Shown here piece by piece: positions 1-8,083 of a DNA stretch of 64,000 nt (position 1 is the first letter of the stretch; every line of letters starts with the position of its first letter). The stretch is from Rheinheimera sp. 4Y26 (GTDB lineage Bacteria; Pseudomonadota; Gammaproteobacteria; Enterobacterales; Alteromonadaceae). The stretch lies in contig NZ_JAOBWS010000008.1 in the NCBI RefSeq assembly GCF_025245835.1, positions 1-64,000 on the forward strand, written 5' to 3'. A program made the position numbers and the translations under genes. The notes under the pieces are model-generated. The model was given only the letters and a program-made list of their open reading frames with translations, did no database searches and was not told the origin of the DNA.

Positions 1-76
1 GACGCATAGCTCAGCTGGATAGAGTACTCGGCTACGAACCGAGCGGTCGGAGGTTCGAATCCTCCTGCGTCCGCCA
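1..76 (+). tRNA. tRNA-Arg (anticodon ACG), first base cut off by the window edge
   Basis: The cloverleaf is complete except for the first G, which lies one base outside the window (compare the identical copy at 133). The anticodon stem CTCGG/CCGAG holds the loop CTACGAA, so the anticodon is ACG, whose A34 is normally deaminated to inosine to read CGU, CGC and CGA. The 3' CCA is encoded at 74-76. Further copies may lie upstream of the window. Confidence 0.95.
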
Positions 77-132
77 TCTAAATCAACATAAGAAGTTACA
101 TTGCTGGGTGAAGTAAGAAAAAGTTGTACTAC

Positions 133-209
133 GGACGCATAGCTCAGCTGGATAGAGTACTCGGCTACGAACCGAGCGGTCGGAGGTTCGAATCCTCCTG
201 CGTCCGCCA
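133..209 (+). tRNA. tRNA-Arg (anticodon ACG), second identical copy
   Basis: This is a full 77-nt tRNA. The acceptor stem GGACGCA pairs with TGCGTCC, the anticodon loop is CTACGAA, the T-loop is TTCGAAT, and CCA is encoded at 207-209. It is identical to the preceding copy over everything visible. The 56-bp spacer contains no evident promoter, so the two are probably co-transcribed and processed from one precursor. Confidence 0.97.
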
Positions 210-211
210 TT

Positions 212-236
212 AAACCTGCCTCGAGCAGGTTTTTTT
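212..236 (+). terminator. Intrinsic terminator of the tRNA-Arg operon
   Basis: Arms AAACCTGC (212-219) and GCAGGTTT (225-232) close a five-base loop and run into a T tract ending at 236. It starts three bases after the tRNA CCA end. The same terminator, including the CCA bases in front of it, is repeated at 324-352. Confidence 0.85.
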
Positions 237-328
237 GCTTTCTGCGTCCCCCGGCCTTTTGCAGAGCAAAAGGCGTGAAAACGGCGCAAGCCAAATTGTT
301 GGCTTGCTTAGATCCGTTTTCACCCATT

Positions 329-353
329 AAACCTGCCTCGAGCAGGTTTTTTG
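329..353 (+). terminator. Second copy of the tRNA-Arg terminator
   Basis: Arms AAACCTGC (329-336) and GCAGGTTT (342-349) are followed by a T run to 352. Bases 324-352 are identical to 207-235. In the first copy that block begins with the CCA of the tRNA; here the tRNA body is missing and a long hairpin (275-323) stands in its place. Confidence 0.75.
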
Positions 354-543
354 TTTTTCACATCCATGTGAAAAATCCCTGCGGGACCAGCTTCGCTGTC
401 CAACAAGGTTCCAGACCTTGTTGTGTTTTCTGCATCCCTGTAGAAAATCCTTTGTGGACCAGCTTCGCTGTCCACAAAACGGCAGGATAGCCGTTTTGCA
501 CAACGAAGTTGCCGAAGGCGAGCTACATGGATGTGGCGAGTGT

Positions 544-563
544 AAAACGCTCCGGGCGTTTTT
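544..563 (+). terminator. Terminator-like hairpin within the array
   Basis: AAAACGC (544-550) and GCGTTTT (556-562) close a five-base loop, and the 3' arm leads into a run of five T. No gene ends just upstream, so it may be a decayed or duplicated terminator and not one serving a transcript. Confidence 0.5.
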
Positions 564-719
564 GTGTTTCTGCGTCCCCCGGCTTCTCGCAGAGCTCGTC
601 GTGTTCATTCTGCAAGACGCAAAACTGTTTGCCTCTTGAGAGCCCGAATTCTCCCCTGTAGAAAATTCTTTCAGAACCAGCTTCACAGTCCGCAAAAAGG
701 CAGAATAGCCGTTTTGCAT

Positions 720-984
720 ATGCCGGTTACCCTGCGACCTATCTTAAAAACTATGGCCATGGCTCAGTGCCGGACACCGCCGCTATTGGTCTGACCTTTT
801 TGTGACTTTGTCGCCATTTTAGCGGAGGGCCGTTTAAAGTTTTATACGGCTGTTGTGACAGGAGGGCGGCAGGGCGCGCTCCAAATCAAAACTGCTTATT
901 TTTTCTCCAGCGACTACAACCTTTGCCTATCTGGATTTCTTCAGAGCCTTGTGTTCTGATGAGGCGCTACTTTTTGGGGGTTGT
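720..984. other. Gene-free stretch between the hairpin array and the chemoreceptor
   Basis: Together with the array this makes a 775-bp interval without a gene. Bases 719-805 read as an open 28-codon tail ending in TGA whose peptide finishes in AAIGLTFL. That could be the 3' remnant of an outer-membrane-protein gene, but it is too short to be sure. From 806 on I see only the leader of the next gene. TAAAGTTT at 834-841 resembles a sigma-28 -35 box, but no matching -10 box follows at the right distance. Confidence 0.4.
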
Positions 985-3021
985 ATGTTGTACACAAAAA
1001 TAAAATCAATAAAACAAAAGATCTTACTGACAGTTGGCGGCTCAACCGCTGTGCTTTTTGTGCTGACTGCTATTTTTGTGGTCAGCCACCTGGCCAGTCT
1101 GACCCGGCAGCAGGTGGAGTCGGATGTCGATGCGCTGATGCAAAAAGAGGCGGTGTCGGTCGGTAAATTTTTTGCAGGTTATGCCCAGGTGGCACGCACT
1201 TTTTTGCATGCACCACAGTTTCAGCAGTGGTTTGTCAGTTATCCGGGCCGTGGCACCGAACTGAATGGTTTGGCTGGTTATGAACAGATTAACCAGACCT
1301 TTAAAACGGTTAGCGGCAGTGATGAAGCCATTTTGTCGGCATTTTTTGCGTTAACCCGCTCTGATGAATATTTCCGTGAAGATTCGCGCACCGGTGTAGA
1401 TAAAGAAGGCCCCAATGCCGGTGATGTCACTAAAGGTTATTTTGCCAGTCAGCGTCCCTGGTATCAGGAAACGATGAAACACAACGCCTTTTTTTTAGGC
1501 TCGCCTTCGGCCGACTTTACCACCGGCATAGTGTCGGCTGTGGTGGAAGGGCCGGTTTATCTGCCTGATGGTACGCTGCTCGGTGTTGGTGGTGTGGATC
1601 TTCACATTAATAAAGTCGGCGAGCAGGTTGATACCATTCGTTACCATGGCCAGGGTTTACCATTTTTACTGGATGACAAAGGCCAGATAGTGCATTTCCC
1701 GACCCAGCAGGGTATCGAGATTAAAACCAATGATGCCATTGCTGGTTTTGATCAGAAAATCACTGAAACCTCAGGTTTTACCGCAATTGCCGATGCCGCC
1801 AAAGCCGGTAAAGCCGGTTTTTTCCCGGTACGTTTTCAGGGAGAGCAATATTATGTCGCGCTGCAGCCGGTCAAACTCGATTTCCCGAAAATGGCCTGGT
1901 TAGTGGGCATGTTAGTGCCGGCAGAGCTGATTGATGGGCCTATTCAGAGGTCCATCAGCTGGGCTTTATTCGCCACGCTGCTGATGCTTGGCATTATTAC
2001 CCTGATGATTTTATTAAGTACCGGTCTGATTACCAAACCTCTGACTGATTTAACTGCCGCGATGCGCGACATTGCCAGTGGTGATGGCGACCTCACCCGC
2101 ACTATCAATATTGCCCAGCAGGATGAAGTAGGGGCTTTAGCAACACACTTTAATACCTTTGTTGGCAAGTTACGTCAGTCGCTGCAAATGACCCGGCAGC
2201 AGGCTCATCAGGTACAAAGCTCCAGCCAGCATTTAAATCAGGTAGCCGGTTTAACCAATCAGGAAATTCAGCAAAGCAAACAGCAGATTGATTCAGTATC
2301 GGCTGCTGTCACTGAAATGGCCGCCACTGTGCAGGAGATCAGTTTAAATGCTCAGTCCACCAGCGATGCTGCAGCCTATGCCCAGCAGCAAGGGCAGGAC
2401 GGTTTTAAACTGTCTGAACTGGCAGTGCAGGATATGAACGAGCTTGACAGCAGCATGCTCGAAGCGGTGCAGGTGGTGATGGGGCTTGCAAAAGAATCTG
2501 AAAATATCGGTACTGTGGTGGATGTAATTAAAGGTATTGCCGAACAAACCAACTTACTGGCTCTGAACGCCGCTATTGAAGCTGCCCGTGCCGGCGAGCA
2601 GGGCCGGGGTTTTGCTGTGGTAGCCGATGAAGTACGGTCCCTGGCAGGGCGCACCCGTGACAGCACAGACGATATCCGCCGTATGGTGGAAAAACTGCAG
2701 CAAATAGCCAAGCAGGCCGAAACTGTGATGCAGCGTGGGCGCAGCCAGACCGAAGTCAGCACAGAGCGGGCGCAGGCTATGCAGCAGGCGTTGTCGGCTA
2801 TCAGTCAGGCTATTGTGGTGGTGCAGCAGCAAAGTACCCAAATTGCCGTTGCCACTGAACAACAAACCATAGTGGCGGATGATATTAACCGTAATCTGCA
2901 TTCTATCACTGCTTTGGTGGATAACACTGCAGGCCATGCTACTGAACTGACCGCAGAAGCGGCGGCTCTGAATGGCTCGTCCAGTGAACTGCGTCAGGTA
3001 GTGGCACAATTTAAAATCTAA
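985..3021 (+). CDS. Methyl-accepting chemotaxis protein with periplasmic Cache-type sensor
   Basis: This is a 678-residue inner-membrane chemoreceptor that should relay ligand binding to CheW/CheA. A transmembrane helix at about residues 13-35 precedes a periplasmic region of roughly 280 residues. That region contains an RPWY..T motif typical of double-Cache (dCache_1) sensors, whose usual ligands are amino acids or other small organics. A second transmembrane helix (about 323-347), a HAMP linker and a long coiled-coil signalling domain follow. The hairpin tip shows the near-invariant [20 protein letters not shown] core. I chose ATG 985 because GGGGG lies just before it and it places the first helix correctly; the frame is open to a TTG at 949. 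The protein has no C-terminal CheR-tethering pentapeptide. The ligand is unknown. It stands alone, with cheV far away at the window end. Confidence 0.93.
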   Translation: MLYTKIKSIKQKILLTVGGSTAVLFVLTAIFVVSHLASLTRQQVESDVDALMQKEAVSVGKFFAGYAQVARTFLHAPQFQQWFVSYPGRGTELNGLAGYEQINQTFKTVSGSDEAILSAFFALTRSDEYFREDSRTGVDKEGPNAGDVTKGYFASQRPWYQETMKHNAFFLGSPSADFTTGIVSAVVEGPVYLPDGTLLGVGGVDLHINKVGEQVDTIRYHGQGLPFLLDDKGQIVHFPTQQGIEIKTNDAIAGFDQKITETSGFTAIADAAKAGKAGFFPVRFQGEQYYVALQPVKLDFPKMAWLVGMLVPAELIDGPIQRSISWALFATLLMLGIITLMILLSTGLITKPLTDLTAAMRDIASGDGDLTRTINIAQQDEVGALATHFNTFVGKLRQSLQMTRQQAHQVQSSSQHLNQVAGLTNQEIQQSKQQIDSVSAAVTEMAATVQEISLNAQSTSDAAAYAQQQGQDGFKLSELAVQDMNELDSSMLEAVQVVMGLAKESENIGTVVDVIKGIAEQTNLLALNAAIEAARAGEQGRGFAVVADEVRSLAGRTRDSTDDIRRMVEKLQQIAKQAETVMQRGRSQTEVSTERAQAMQQALSAISQAIVVVQQQSTQIAVATEQQTIVADDINRNLHSITALVDNTAGHATELTAEAAALNGSSSELRQVVAQFKI

Positions 3022-3143
3022 CTTGATGCGCTGAGCTCAGGGGCCAGCTATTGCTGTGTGCCCTGAGGTTCAGCGCAAAATCTGCAGCACGTTCTTATCC
3101 GATGGCCAGCCTTTGGCGCGGCTATGGATTATGGTAAAACCGC

Positions 3144-3905
3144 TTAGCGCTGTTGAATATAAAACATCAGTTTTTTATTGATGTTGTTTTGCTGGTGCTG
3201 GCGCGCCAGATATTGATTAAAACCACTGAGATAAGGCTGCCAGCTGGGGTGAAACGCTACCCGCAGTGCCACTTCGCCAAAATGTTCAGGTGACTGATAT
3301 AGTGCTGTATCGGCAAACTGGTGTTGTTGCAGCCAGCGCGCCACGTGCTCATTAATATAAGCGTAATCACAACGACCACTTTGTAACATTTTCATTTGCG
3401 CCAGTTCGCTGGAGGCATCCACCCTGGTGGTGTTGTGCTGAGAGAAAAAGGGTTCAAGTGCCTCATAAACGTAATATTGCCGGGTGCAGACGGTTTTTCC
3501 TGCCAGCCAGTCTTTGATGCTGCTGCCATTGGCAAAAGGTTTTAACGCAAATAAATAATCGCGGTGTTGTAACACGAGATCGGAAAAAATCAGCTGCTGT
3601 GGTTTTTTAGTCCATTCAGGCGCAAGCAGCATGGCATCCACATCACCACTGTATAACCTGTGCTCTGCGCCGCGTCTGTTATCAAGAACAAATTCCAGTT
3701 TTACTTTTTGCCCGGCAAAATGCTCTTCCAATAATTCAGGAACCAGACCAACCACTTTGTTGGTCTGCTGATCCACATACATATATGGTGGCACCTGCGG
3801 GTAATACAGCACAAAACGCAATTTGTCGGCTGCCAAAGTGCAGAAACTGATATGAAAACTCAGGCAACAGAGCACAGCTGTAGCTTGCCGGTGAAATCTG
3901 ACCAT
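3144..3905 (-). CDS. Periplasmic substrate-binding protein, SBP_bac_3 type
   Basis: The 253-residue product has an N-terminal signal peptide with a hydrophobic core ending near CTLA-ADK, followed by a two-lobed solute-binding fold of family 3. The opening KLRFVLYYPQVPPYMYVD and the segment GDVDAMLLAPEWT match the pattern of amino-acid-type binding proteins. No permease or ATPase gene is adjacent. Orphans of this kind are common in Alteromonadales and may feed a distant transporter or act as sensors. ATG 3905 is chosen because GGGAG precedes it and it gives a proper signal peptide; an in-frame ATG 13 codons upstream is less likely. It is divergent from the polysaccharide operon and shares a 250-bp regulatory interval with it. 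Confidence 0.8.
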   Translation of the reverse strand: MVRFHRQATAVLCCLSFHISFCTLAADKLRFVLYYPQVPPYMYVDQQTNKVVGLVPELLEEHFAGQKVKLEFVLDNRRGAEHRLYSGDVDAMLLAPEWTKKPQQLIFSDLVLQHRDYLFALKPFANGSSIKDWLAGKTVCTRQYYVYEALEPFFSQHNTTRVDASSELAQMKMLQSGRCDYAYINEHVARWLQQHQFADTALYQSPEHFGEVALRVAFHPSWQPYLSGFNQYLARQHQQNNINKKLMFYIQQR

Positions 3906-4048
3906 AGCGCTACTCCCTGTCACAGTGAACTGCGGCCCCTTCATTCTGCTTGATTATTCGCCGTTGTTGGCATAACAACAAGTCTATTTTTTTGCTGATA
4001 TTTTCAGCGTTTTTTGCTCTGGCCGCCGCTGAATAAAAGTTAAAAAAA

Positions 4049-4102
4049 TGAAAAATGTTAAAGTCTTTAATTTTTCACAGTTCTCCGTTACTATCGTAGT
4101 AA
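4049..4102. promoter_or_regulatory. Two palindromes in the control region of the polysaccharide export operon
   Basis: TTAAAG (4058-4063) and CTTTAA (4065-4070) flank a single T and are extended by TGAAAAA (4049-4055) and TTTTTCA (4071-4077), with a two-base bulge on the left. Eleven bases further, TTACTA (4088-4093) and TAGTAA (4097-4102) form a second perfect palindrome. Both lie between the divergent binding-protein gene and the barrel gene, so they are candidate operators. No regulator gene is nearby. Confidence 0.4.
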
Positions 4103-4155
4103 TGGAAAAATAAAAACAAAATAAGGATGTTTTACTTTTTTCAAGAGTCATTCCA

Positions 4156-5325
4156 ATGTTTAGGCAGTATCTTTTTGTATTTTCGACGCTTTTTTTAAGT
4201 GTGAACACCAGGGCCGCAACCAGTGACTGGGAGCAGGCTAAAAATGAACTGCGCACTGCGCTGCAATTTGTTCACAACTCTAATCTTTATTTTCAGCAAT
4301 CCCCTGTTGTCAGCGACCAAAAAGTGGCGGCTTCTGTGCAATACCATTGGCTTGGCTTGTTTGAAGGATATGCCTTAGCCCTGCCTGCCAGCATCACCTC
4401 CGGCCGTTATGCTGAGGAGTCGGCACTCAACAGCACTGATCACCAGATTGCGCCTGCGCTCAAGCTGTTTTTATCTGAAGCCGCCGATTTTACGGTGCAA
4501 ACCAGCTGGCAACGTGAGTTGTTACGTGCAGGTTTTGGCAAAGCAGAGTTTCTGCAACCGGGGGCCCAAAGCCTGACTGATGATCACAAGTTATTGCAGT
4601 TTGCATTACAGCTCGGGCGCTCGCCGGACAAACAACAGCTGACGCTGAGCGCCGGTCGTGACTTACGCCAGCAAACAATTCAGCAACAGCAAAATTCGCC
4701 GTTGTTATTCACTGAACAGGACACCGAGCTATTTACCAGGCAGCAGGCTAACTTTGTCAGTGCCAATTACGGTCACAAGCTGAGTGAAAATACCAGTCTG
4801 TTGCTGCAGAGCGAAATGCGCCATGAACAGCAAGGGACTATCCCGTCAAAGTTGTATCAGTTGGGCGCCGGCTGGTCGAGCCATTATGCCGGTAGTCAGC
4901 AGTTTCAGCTCGTCGCAGGTCAGTTCAGACGTGACACTGCAGGTCAACAAAGTAGCGGCAGTTATTGGCAGGCCAACAATCTGTGGCAGATCTCCAGACA
5001 ATGGCAGCTGGTGCTGTCCAGCAGCCGCAATTCAGTATTGTCTTATGCCACCGGCAGTGTCAGTCAGCTCGAAACCCGTTCTGCGCTGACTTTGGGCTAT
5101 CAGTGGAACGACGCTCATGTTACATCACTAACGGCATCTCACGGCAAAGCGCGGCTGGACGAGCAGCAGATTCAAAAAACCAGACAAGAGCTGGCGTTGA
5201 ACTGGCAATGGCAGCCAGGCAGCAACTGGCAACAGCAACTGCAGTTGCAACAGGCACGCATAGATCAGAGCGGGCAGGATAAAACAGCCACCGAATTGTT
5301 CTGGCAAGTGAGCTGGTTATGGTAA
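4156..5325 (+). CDS. Outer-membrane beta-barrel protein of the exopolysaccharide export operon
   Basis: The 389-residue product begins with a clear signal peptide (cleavage near VNTRA-ATS). After that it consists of alternating polar and aromatic segments rich in Gln, Ser, Trp and Tyr, ending in Trp (VSWLW), which is the layout of an outer-membrane beta-barrel. Its reading frame overlaps the Wza-like gene by seven bases, so the two are translationally coupled. In other Gram-negative exopolysaccharide loci a barrel protein in this position is thought to form or assist the outer-membrane exit. I do not recognise a named family; the role is inferred from topology and neighbours. Confidence 0.7.
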   Translation: MFRQYLFVFSTLFLSVNTRAATSDWEQAKNELRTALQFVHNSNLYFQQSPVVSDQKVAASVQYHWLGLFEGYALALPASITSGRYAEESALNSTDHQIAPALKLFLSEAADFTVQTSWQRELLRAGFGKAEFLQPGAQSLTDDHKLLQFALQLGRSPDKQQLTLSAGRDLRQQTIQQQQNSPLLFTEQDTELFTRQQANFVSANYGHKLSENTSLLLQSEMRHEQQGTIPSKLYQLGAGWSSHYAGSQQFQLVAGQFRRDTAGQQSSGSYWQANNLWQISRQWQLVLSSSRNSVLSYATGSVSQLETRSALTLGYQWNDAHVTSLTASHGKARLDEQQIQKTRQELALNWQWQPGSNWQQQLQLQQARIDQSGQDKTATELFWQVSWLW

Positions 5326-5849
5326 AGCTGCTGGCTCTGCTGCTGTTATTTGTAATCTATAGCCCGGTACTGCTGGCAGAGGCTGCGTTATCTTTGCAGG
5401 GGTATCAGTTTGGGCCTGGTGATACCATTAAAATTAGTGTGTATCAGGAACCGGACTTATCGGTCTCAGCCCAAATCAGCCAGCAGGGTTTTATTGATAT
5501 GCCGCTGCTCGGCAGCGTAAAAATGACCGGACTGACCCAGCAACAGGCCAAAGAAAAGCTTGAAGCACTGCTGCGGGACGGTTATCTGGTGTCGCCCAGT
5601 GTGTCTATTACCGTCGACAGTTACCGGCCATTTTTTATTTACGGTGAAGTGCGAAACCCTGGTTCTTATCCCTATCAGCCGGACATCACGCTGGAGCAGG
5701 CTATTGCTTTGTCCGGTGGCTTACAGGACAGAGCCTCCCGTAAAGCCTGGCATATTCAGCGTGGTGTTGACAAAACCACCTTTGTTGCCAGCTCAGACAC
5801 CATCATTCTGCCGGGTGATGTGATCAAAATAGACAAGAGTTTCTTTTAA
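5319..5849 (+). CDS. Polysaccharide export protein, short Wza-like (Poly_export + SLBB)
   Basis: The product has 176 residues. A signal peptide (cleavage around VLLAEA) is followed by a Poly_export domain with the typical YQFGPGDTIKISVYQEPDLS opening, then an SLBB-like segment (FIYGEVRNPGSYPYQPDITL) and a closing LPGDVIKI. E. coli Wza is about twice as long, has a lipidated Cys and ends in an outer-membrane alpha-helix. This protein has neither, so the outer-membrane channel may be provided by the barrel protein encoded just upstream. It overlaps the upstream gene by seven bases and the downstream Wzc-like gene by one base (TAATG). Confidence 0.88.
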   Translation: MVKLLALLLLFVIYSPVLLAEAALSLQGYQFGPGDTIKISVYQEPDLSVSAQISQQGFIDMPLLGSVKMTGLTQQQAKEKLEALLRDGYLVSPSVSITVDSYRPFFIYGEVRNPGSYPYQPDITLEQAIALSGGLQDRASRKAWHIQRGVDKTTFVASSDTIILPGDVIKIDKSFF

Positions 5850-7966
5850 TGGGCCAACAGCAGCCACAACGACAAGGTCAAAATAATGACGTGATTGAAC
5901 TCAGCGTCATTCTGGCTATTTTGTCGGCGCGGCGCTGGTTGATCATACTCATCACAGTATTGGTATTTGGTGTTGTGACGACGCTGGTGGCGCAGTTGCC
6001 TTCGATGTTCCGGGCCTCCACCACATTAATGGTCAAAGGTGTACTGGCGTCCAATCCACTGCAATCGTTATTACCTGGAGTGGGCAGCGACAATGATGGC
6101 CTGGACACCCAGATCAAACTTTTGACTTCAGCCCAGTTTGCCCGGGATGTGGTCAGTCAGTTGCCTGATGATTTGCAGCTGGGTTTGCCTGATGATTTAC
6201 GCCGTGATGATGCTCAGGCGCTGTTGGCTGGTTTAACGGTAATTTCAGTGCCTAAAACCACCTTGCTGGAAATTTCCTTTGTGCATTACAACCCTTATAT
6301 TGCCAGCGAAGTGGTGAACCTGGTGGCCAGCCGTTTTATGGCGTATCAGACAGGGTTGATGCAACAACACAGCCATCAGGCCAGCGATTTACTGCGCCAG
6401 CAACTGGAGCAGGCCAAAATACAGCTGGCTCAGTCCGAAGAGCGGCTGGCCAAGTTCCGGCAGCAACATCATATTATTGATATTAATAGTGATGTGGAGC
6501 TGGCCAGACAGGAAATCGTGCAGCTGGCATTGGAAAAACGTGAACTGAACCGTCAGTTGCGTGAGCTTGATGTACTGTTACAAAAAGTCAGTCAGGCGCA
6601 GGATTATCTGCAGCTGAGCAGTGTGCCGGAGCTGCGTTCTGTGCCTTCAATTGCCGGATTACAACAGCAGTTATCGATGTTACAGGCCGAGTTTGCCCAG
6701 CTTAAACTCAGTTATCTGGCCAAACATCCAAGATATATTGCCGCCGAGAAAAAAATTGAAGTGGCCACAGGCCAGTTAACAGCAGAAGTGGACAAACTGA
6801 CCGGTAACTTCAGCACCCGTCATAGTGAATTGCAACAGTTACTTCAACAAACCGAACAGCGCGCTATTGTTGCCAACCAGAAACTCGAATCTCTGGTGGA
6901 TGTGGCACAACATCATAAAAAGCATGAAGCCGATATTCAGGCCAGTCTGGCGCTGTTAACTACCCTGAGTGATAAACTCAAAGAAAGTCAGTTACTTAAA
7001 GATATTAATAAAAGCTCCAGCATTATTGTGGTGGATCCGGCCAACGTACCTAGTCAGCCGATAGGCCCAAAGCGGCTGTTGTTGTCGGTGGCGGCATTTT
7101 TAATCGGATTTATCGGCGCGGTTTTTCTGGTGTTATGTTTGCACTTTTTTGCCGATGTCACCGCCAAATACCGCCAGATTGCCGCCCGTTTTGGTTTTAA
7201 GCTGATTGGCGTTGTGCCGCAAATCCGGGTGAAGGGTATTGATAAAAACCTGCCGGTGGTGCAGCAGTCGGGCAAACAATACACGTTGTATCAGGAATAT
7301 ATCCGCTCTATCCGCACCAATATTTTGCTGGATAAAAAGTTGTGTCAGCAAAAGCTGCTGGCTTTTACGTCAATTGCACCCAATGAAGGAAAATCCAGCA
7401 TCTGTCTGCAGCTGGCCAAATCTTTTTCTGAGCTGGAGCGGGTGATAGTGATTGATGCCGATTTACGTTTTCCGGCGCTGGCTGAGGCGCTTGGCGAAAA
7501 CCCTCACAGGCCCGGGCTTACCAACTTACTGGCAAAAACTCATAGTTTTGAGCAATGTGTGTTTTACAGCAAAGAACTCAATGCCGACGTATTACCCTCT
7601 GGCATCAGACCAATGAATCCGTTGTTGTTTTTATCGATGCCAAGATTTGACGCCATTCTCAAAGTGCTGGCAAAAAAATACGATAGGGTCATTATTGAAT
7701 GCCCGCCAATTTTATCGGTCAGCGACGCTATGGTGGTGGCTAAGAGTGTCGGACAGCTGGAGCTGGTGGTGGATGTGAAAAAAACACCGCTGGTGGATTT
7801 TGCCCGTAAGCTGGAGCTACTGGAGCAATCCGGTGTGGCGCTGGGCGGTATTATTTTAAACAGGGTCAAAAACGACACGTCCAATTATTATGCGACGGCC
7901 GCTACCCGCGCCAAACAACCCTCGGCGCTGCAACTGATGCTGCAAAATAATCTAAAAAGAGCATAA
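5849..7966 (+). CDS. Wzc-like chain-length determinant fused to a BY-type tyrosine kinase
   Basis: This 705-residue inner-membrane co-polymerase contains a Wzz domain with transmembrane helices at about 30-50 and 409-431 and long coiled coils between (about 175-350). The Pro-rich motif PSQPIGP (401-407) precedes the second helix. The cytoplasmic half is a bacterial tyrosine kinase: P-loop SIAPNEGKSS (508-517), Walker A' IDADLR (535-540) and a Walker B-like IIECPP (615-620), where the usual Asp is Glu. The C-terminus has only one Tyr pair (680-681), not the usual Tyr cluster, so autophosphorylation may be reduced. Such proteins control polymer length and gate export through the Wza partner. 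It is the last gene of the operon. Confidence 0.9.
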   Translation: MGQQQPQRQGQNNDVIELSVILAILSARRWLIILITVLVFGVVTTLVAQLPSMFRASTTLMVKGVLASNPLQSLLPGVGSDNDGLDTQIKLLTSAQFARDVVSQLPDDLQLGLPDDLRRDDAQALLAGLTVISVPKTTLLEISFVHYNPYIASEVVNLVASRFMAYQTGLMQQHSHQASDLLRQQLEQAKIQLAQSEERLAKFRQQHHIIDINSDVELARQEIVQLALEKRELNRQLRELDVLLQKVSQAQDYLQLSSVPELRSVPSIAGLQQQLSMLQAEFAQLKLSYLAKHPRYIAAEKKIEVATGQLTAEVDKLTGNFSTRHSELQQLLQQTEQRAIVANQKLESLVDVAQHHKKHEADIQASLALLTTLSDKLKESQLLKDINKSSSIIVVDPANVPSQPIGPKRLLLSVAAFLIGFIGAVFLVLCLHFFADVTAKYRQIAARFGFKLIGVVPQIRVKGIDKNLPVVQQSGKQYTLYQEYIRSIRTNILLDKKLCQQKLLAFTSIAPNEGKSSICLQLAKSFSELERVIVIDADLRFPALAEALGENPHRPGLTNLLAKTHSFEQCVFYSKELNADVLPSGIRPMNPLLFLSMPRFDAILKVLAKKYDRVIIECPPILSVSDAMVVAKSVGQLELVVDVKKTPLVDFARKLELLEQSGVALGGIILNRVKNDTSNYYATAATRAKQPSALQLMLQNNLKRA

Positions 7967-8013
7967 CAGGCGCATCATCAGCCTTTTTAGTAATGCCGAA
8001 GCAAAACCAATAA

Positions 8014-8039
8014 AAAAGCCCATCTGTTGATGGGCTTTT
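8014..8039. terminator. Bidirectional terminator between the export operon and luxS
   Basis: AAAAGCCCATC (8014-8024) and GATGGGCTTTT (8029-8039) form an 11-bp stem with a four-base loop. A and T runs on either side allow it to stop both the plus-strand export operon and the minus-strand luxS transcript. Confidence 0.85.
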
Positions 8040-8083
8040 GCCAGAACACTTAATCTTGTGTGCCGGTGAATTCTAAACCTGCA

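Larger units (their letters stand above)
207..719. repeat. Array of short perfect hairpins and duplicated terminator units downstream of tRNA-Arg
   Basis: This stretch has no credible gene but is packed with inverted repeats. Arms: 254-262/266-274; 275-284/314-323 with inner 286-294/299-307; 354-363/366-375; 401-409/415-423; 426-431/442-447; 451-458/471-478; 476-483/490-497; 544-550/556-562. A 29-bp block (207-235) holding the tRNA CCA plus terminator recurs at 324-352. A module of about 70 bp at 430-500 recurs, diverged, at 649-718, and its first half also recurs at 354-401. CTGCGTCCCCCGGC occurs at 242-255 and 570-583 and resembles the tRNA 3' end. Arms differ in sequence between copies yet stay self-complementary. 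I know no named family for it. Short open frames across it are by-products of the palindromes. Confidence 0.75.

Noticed and set aside
207-719. CRISPR-like array
   Set aside because: Repeats are unevenly spaced, diverged and palindromic to the centre, with no uniform spacers and no cas genes in the window.
275-794. Several short open frames of 60-130 codons on both strands
   Set aside because: They run through inverted and direct repeats, encode internally repeated peptides for that reason, lack ribosome-binding sites, and overlap the tRNA terminators.
834-860. Sigma-28 (flagellar) promoter for the chemoreceptor
   Set aside because: TAAAGTTT is present, but no GCCGATAA-like -10 box occurs at 11 bases or nearby.
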